Source: an uncultured Lachnobacterium sp.
Lineage (GTDB): Bacteria; Bacillota; Clostridia; Lachnospirales; Lachnospiraceae
Reading direction: 5' to 3'
NCBI GenBank assembly: GCA_900549895.1
Contig: URQG01000020.1
Coordinates: forward strand, 1 to 14,970
DNA: 14,970 bases
Within the stretch, counting starts at the first letter, position 1. Every line of letters starts with the position of its first letter. A model generated the notes under the pieces. The model did not search any database. It saw only the letters and a program-made list of their open reading frames with translations, and had not been told where the DNA came from. Of the stretch, positions 14,930-14,970 are shown piece after piece. The position numbers and the translations under genes are program-made.

Positions 14930-14970
14930 CTGTCTCTTATACACATCTCCGAGCCCACGAGACGCGTAGT
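14930..14970 (-). other. Untrimmed Illumina Nextera (P7 side) adapter
   Basis: This is the reverse complement of the left-end adapter: the mosaic end at 14930-14948 (CTGTCTCTTATACACATCT), CCGAGCCCACGAGAC at 14949-14963, and seven bases (GCGTAGT) of the same index octamer. It is artificial, and its translation gives the false MYKRQ start of the cls reading frame. Confidence 0.98.

Overview
The window is a metagenome-style contig from a gut Clostridia bacterium, most likely a Lachnospiraceae member. The clues are a bile salt hydrolase, a hybrid histidine kinase paired with a lipoprotein solute-binding protein, a MATE exporter of clostridial type, clostridial Shine-Dalgarno sites, and a secreted beta-helix/BIG2 surface protein. 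This placement rests on family resemblance, not on a marker gene. Both ends (1-50 and 14930-14970) are Illumina Nextera adapter carrying the same index-like octamer, so native DNA is only 51-14929 and both end genes are cut.

Layout from left to right. (1) 51-3771, minus strand: a lipoprotein solute-binding protein overlaps a membrane hybrid histidine kinase. A MATE exporter gene follows it and is broken by an internal out-of-frame deletion of roughly 130 codons. (2) 3891-5751, minus: deoC-deoB, deoxyribonucleoside salvage. (3) 5931-6740, minus: a MerR-family regulator with a GyrI-like effector domain. (4) 6741-6882: a compact divergent control region with a near-consensus promoter for the MerR gene and two dyads. 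(5) 6883-10314, plus: a 1143-residue secreted surface protein with a beta-helix, Cys/His modules, an Fn3-like domain and a BIG2-like domain. (6) 10315-10580: a convergent intergenic region with two hairpins and the C-terminal remnant of a YoeB-family toxin. (7) 10581-14929, minus: a tight cluster of cardiolipin synthase (5' end missing), bile salt hydrolase and an FtsH-type membrane protease.

The last cluster reads as one unit in which bile-acid deconjugation sits between a membrane-lipid enzyme and a membrane-protein quality-control protease, suggesting a bile or membrane-stress operon. The solute-binding protein and kinase have no permease or ATPase beside them, so they look like a two-part sensor rather than an importer. 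Hand-counted lines differ sharply in GC (about 37% in the kinase, 53% in the MATE fragment, 58% in deoB, 63% in the MerR gene). The contig may therefore be a genomic mosaic or partly an assembly chimera. No rRNA, tRNA, CRISPR array, insertion sequence or replication origin was seen. No clear new defence or mobile system was found; the most unusual items are the surface protein with its divergent regulator, the membrane/bile cluster, the broken MATE gene and the toxin remnant.
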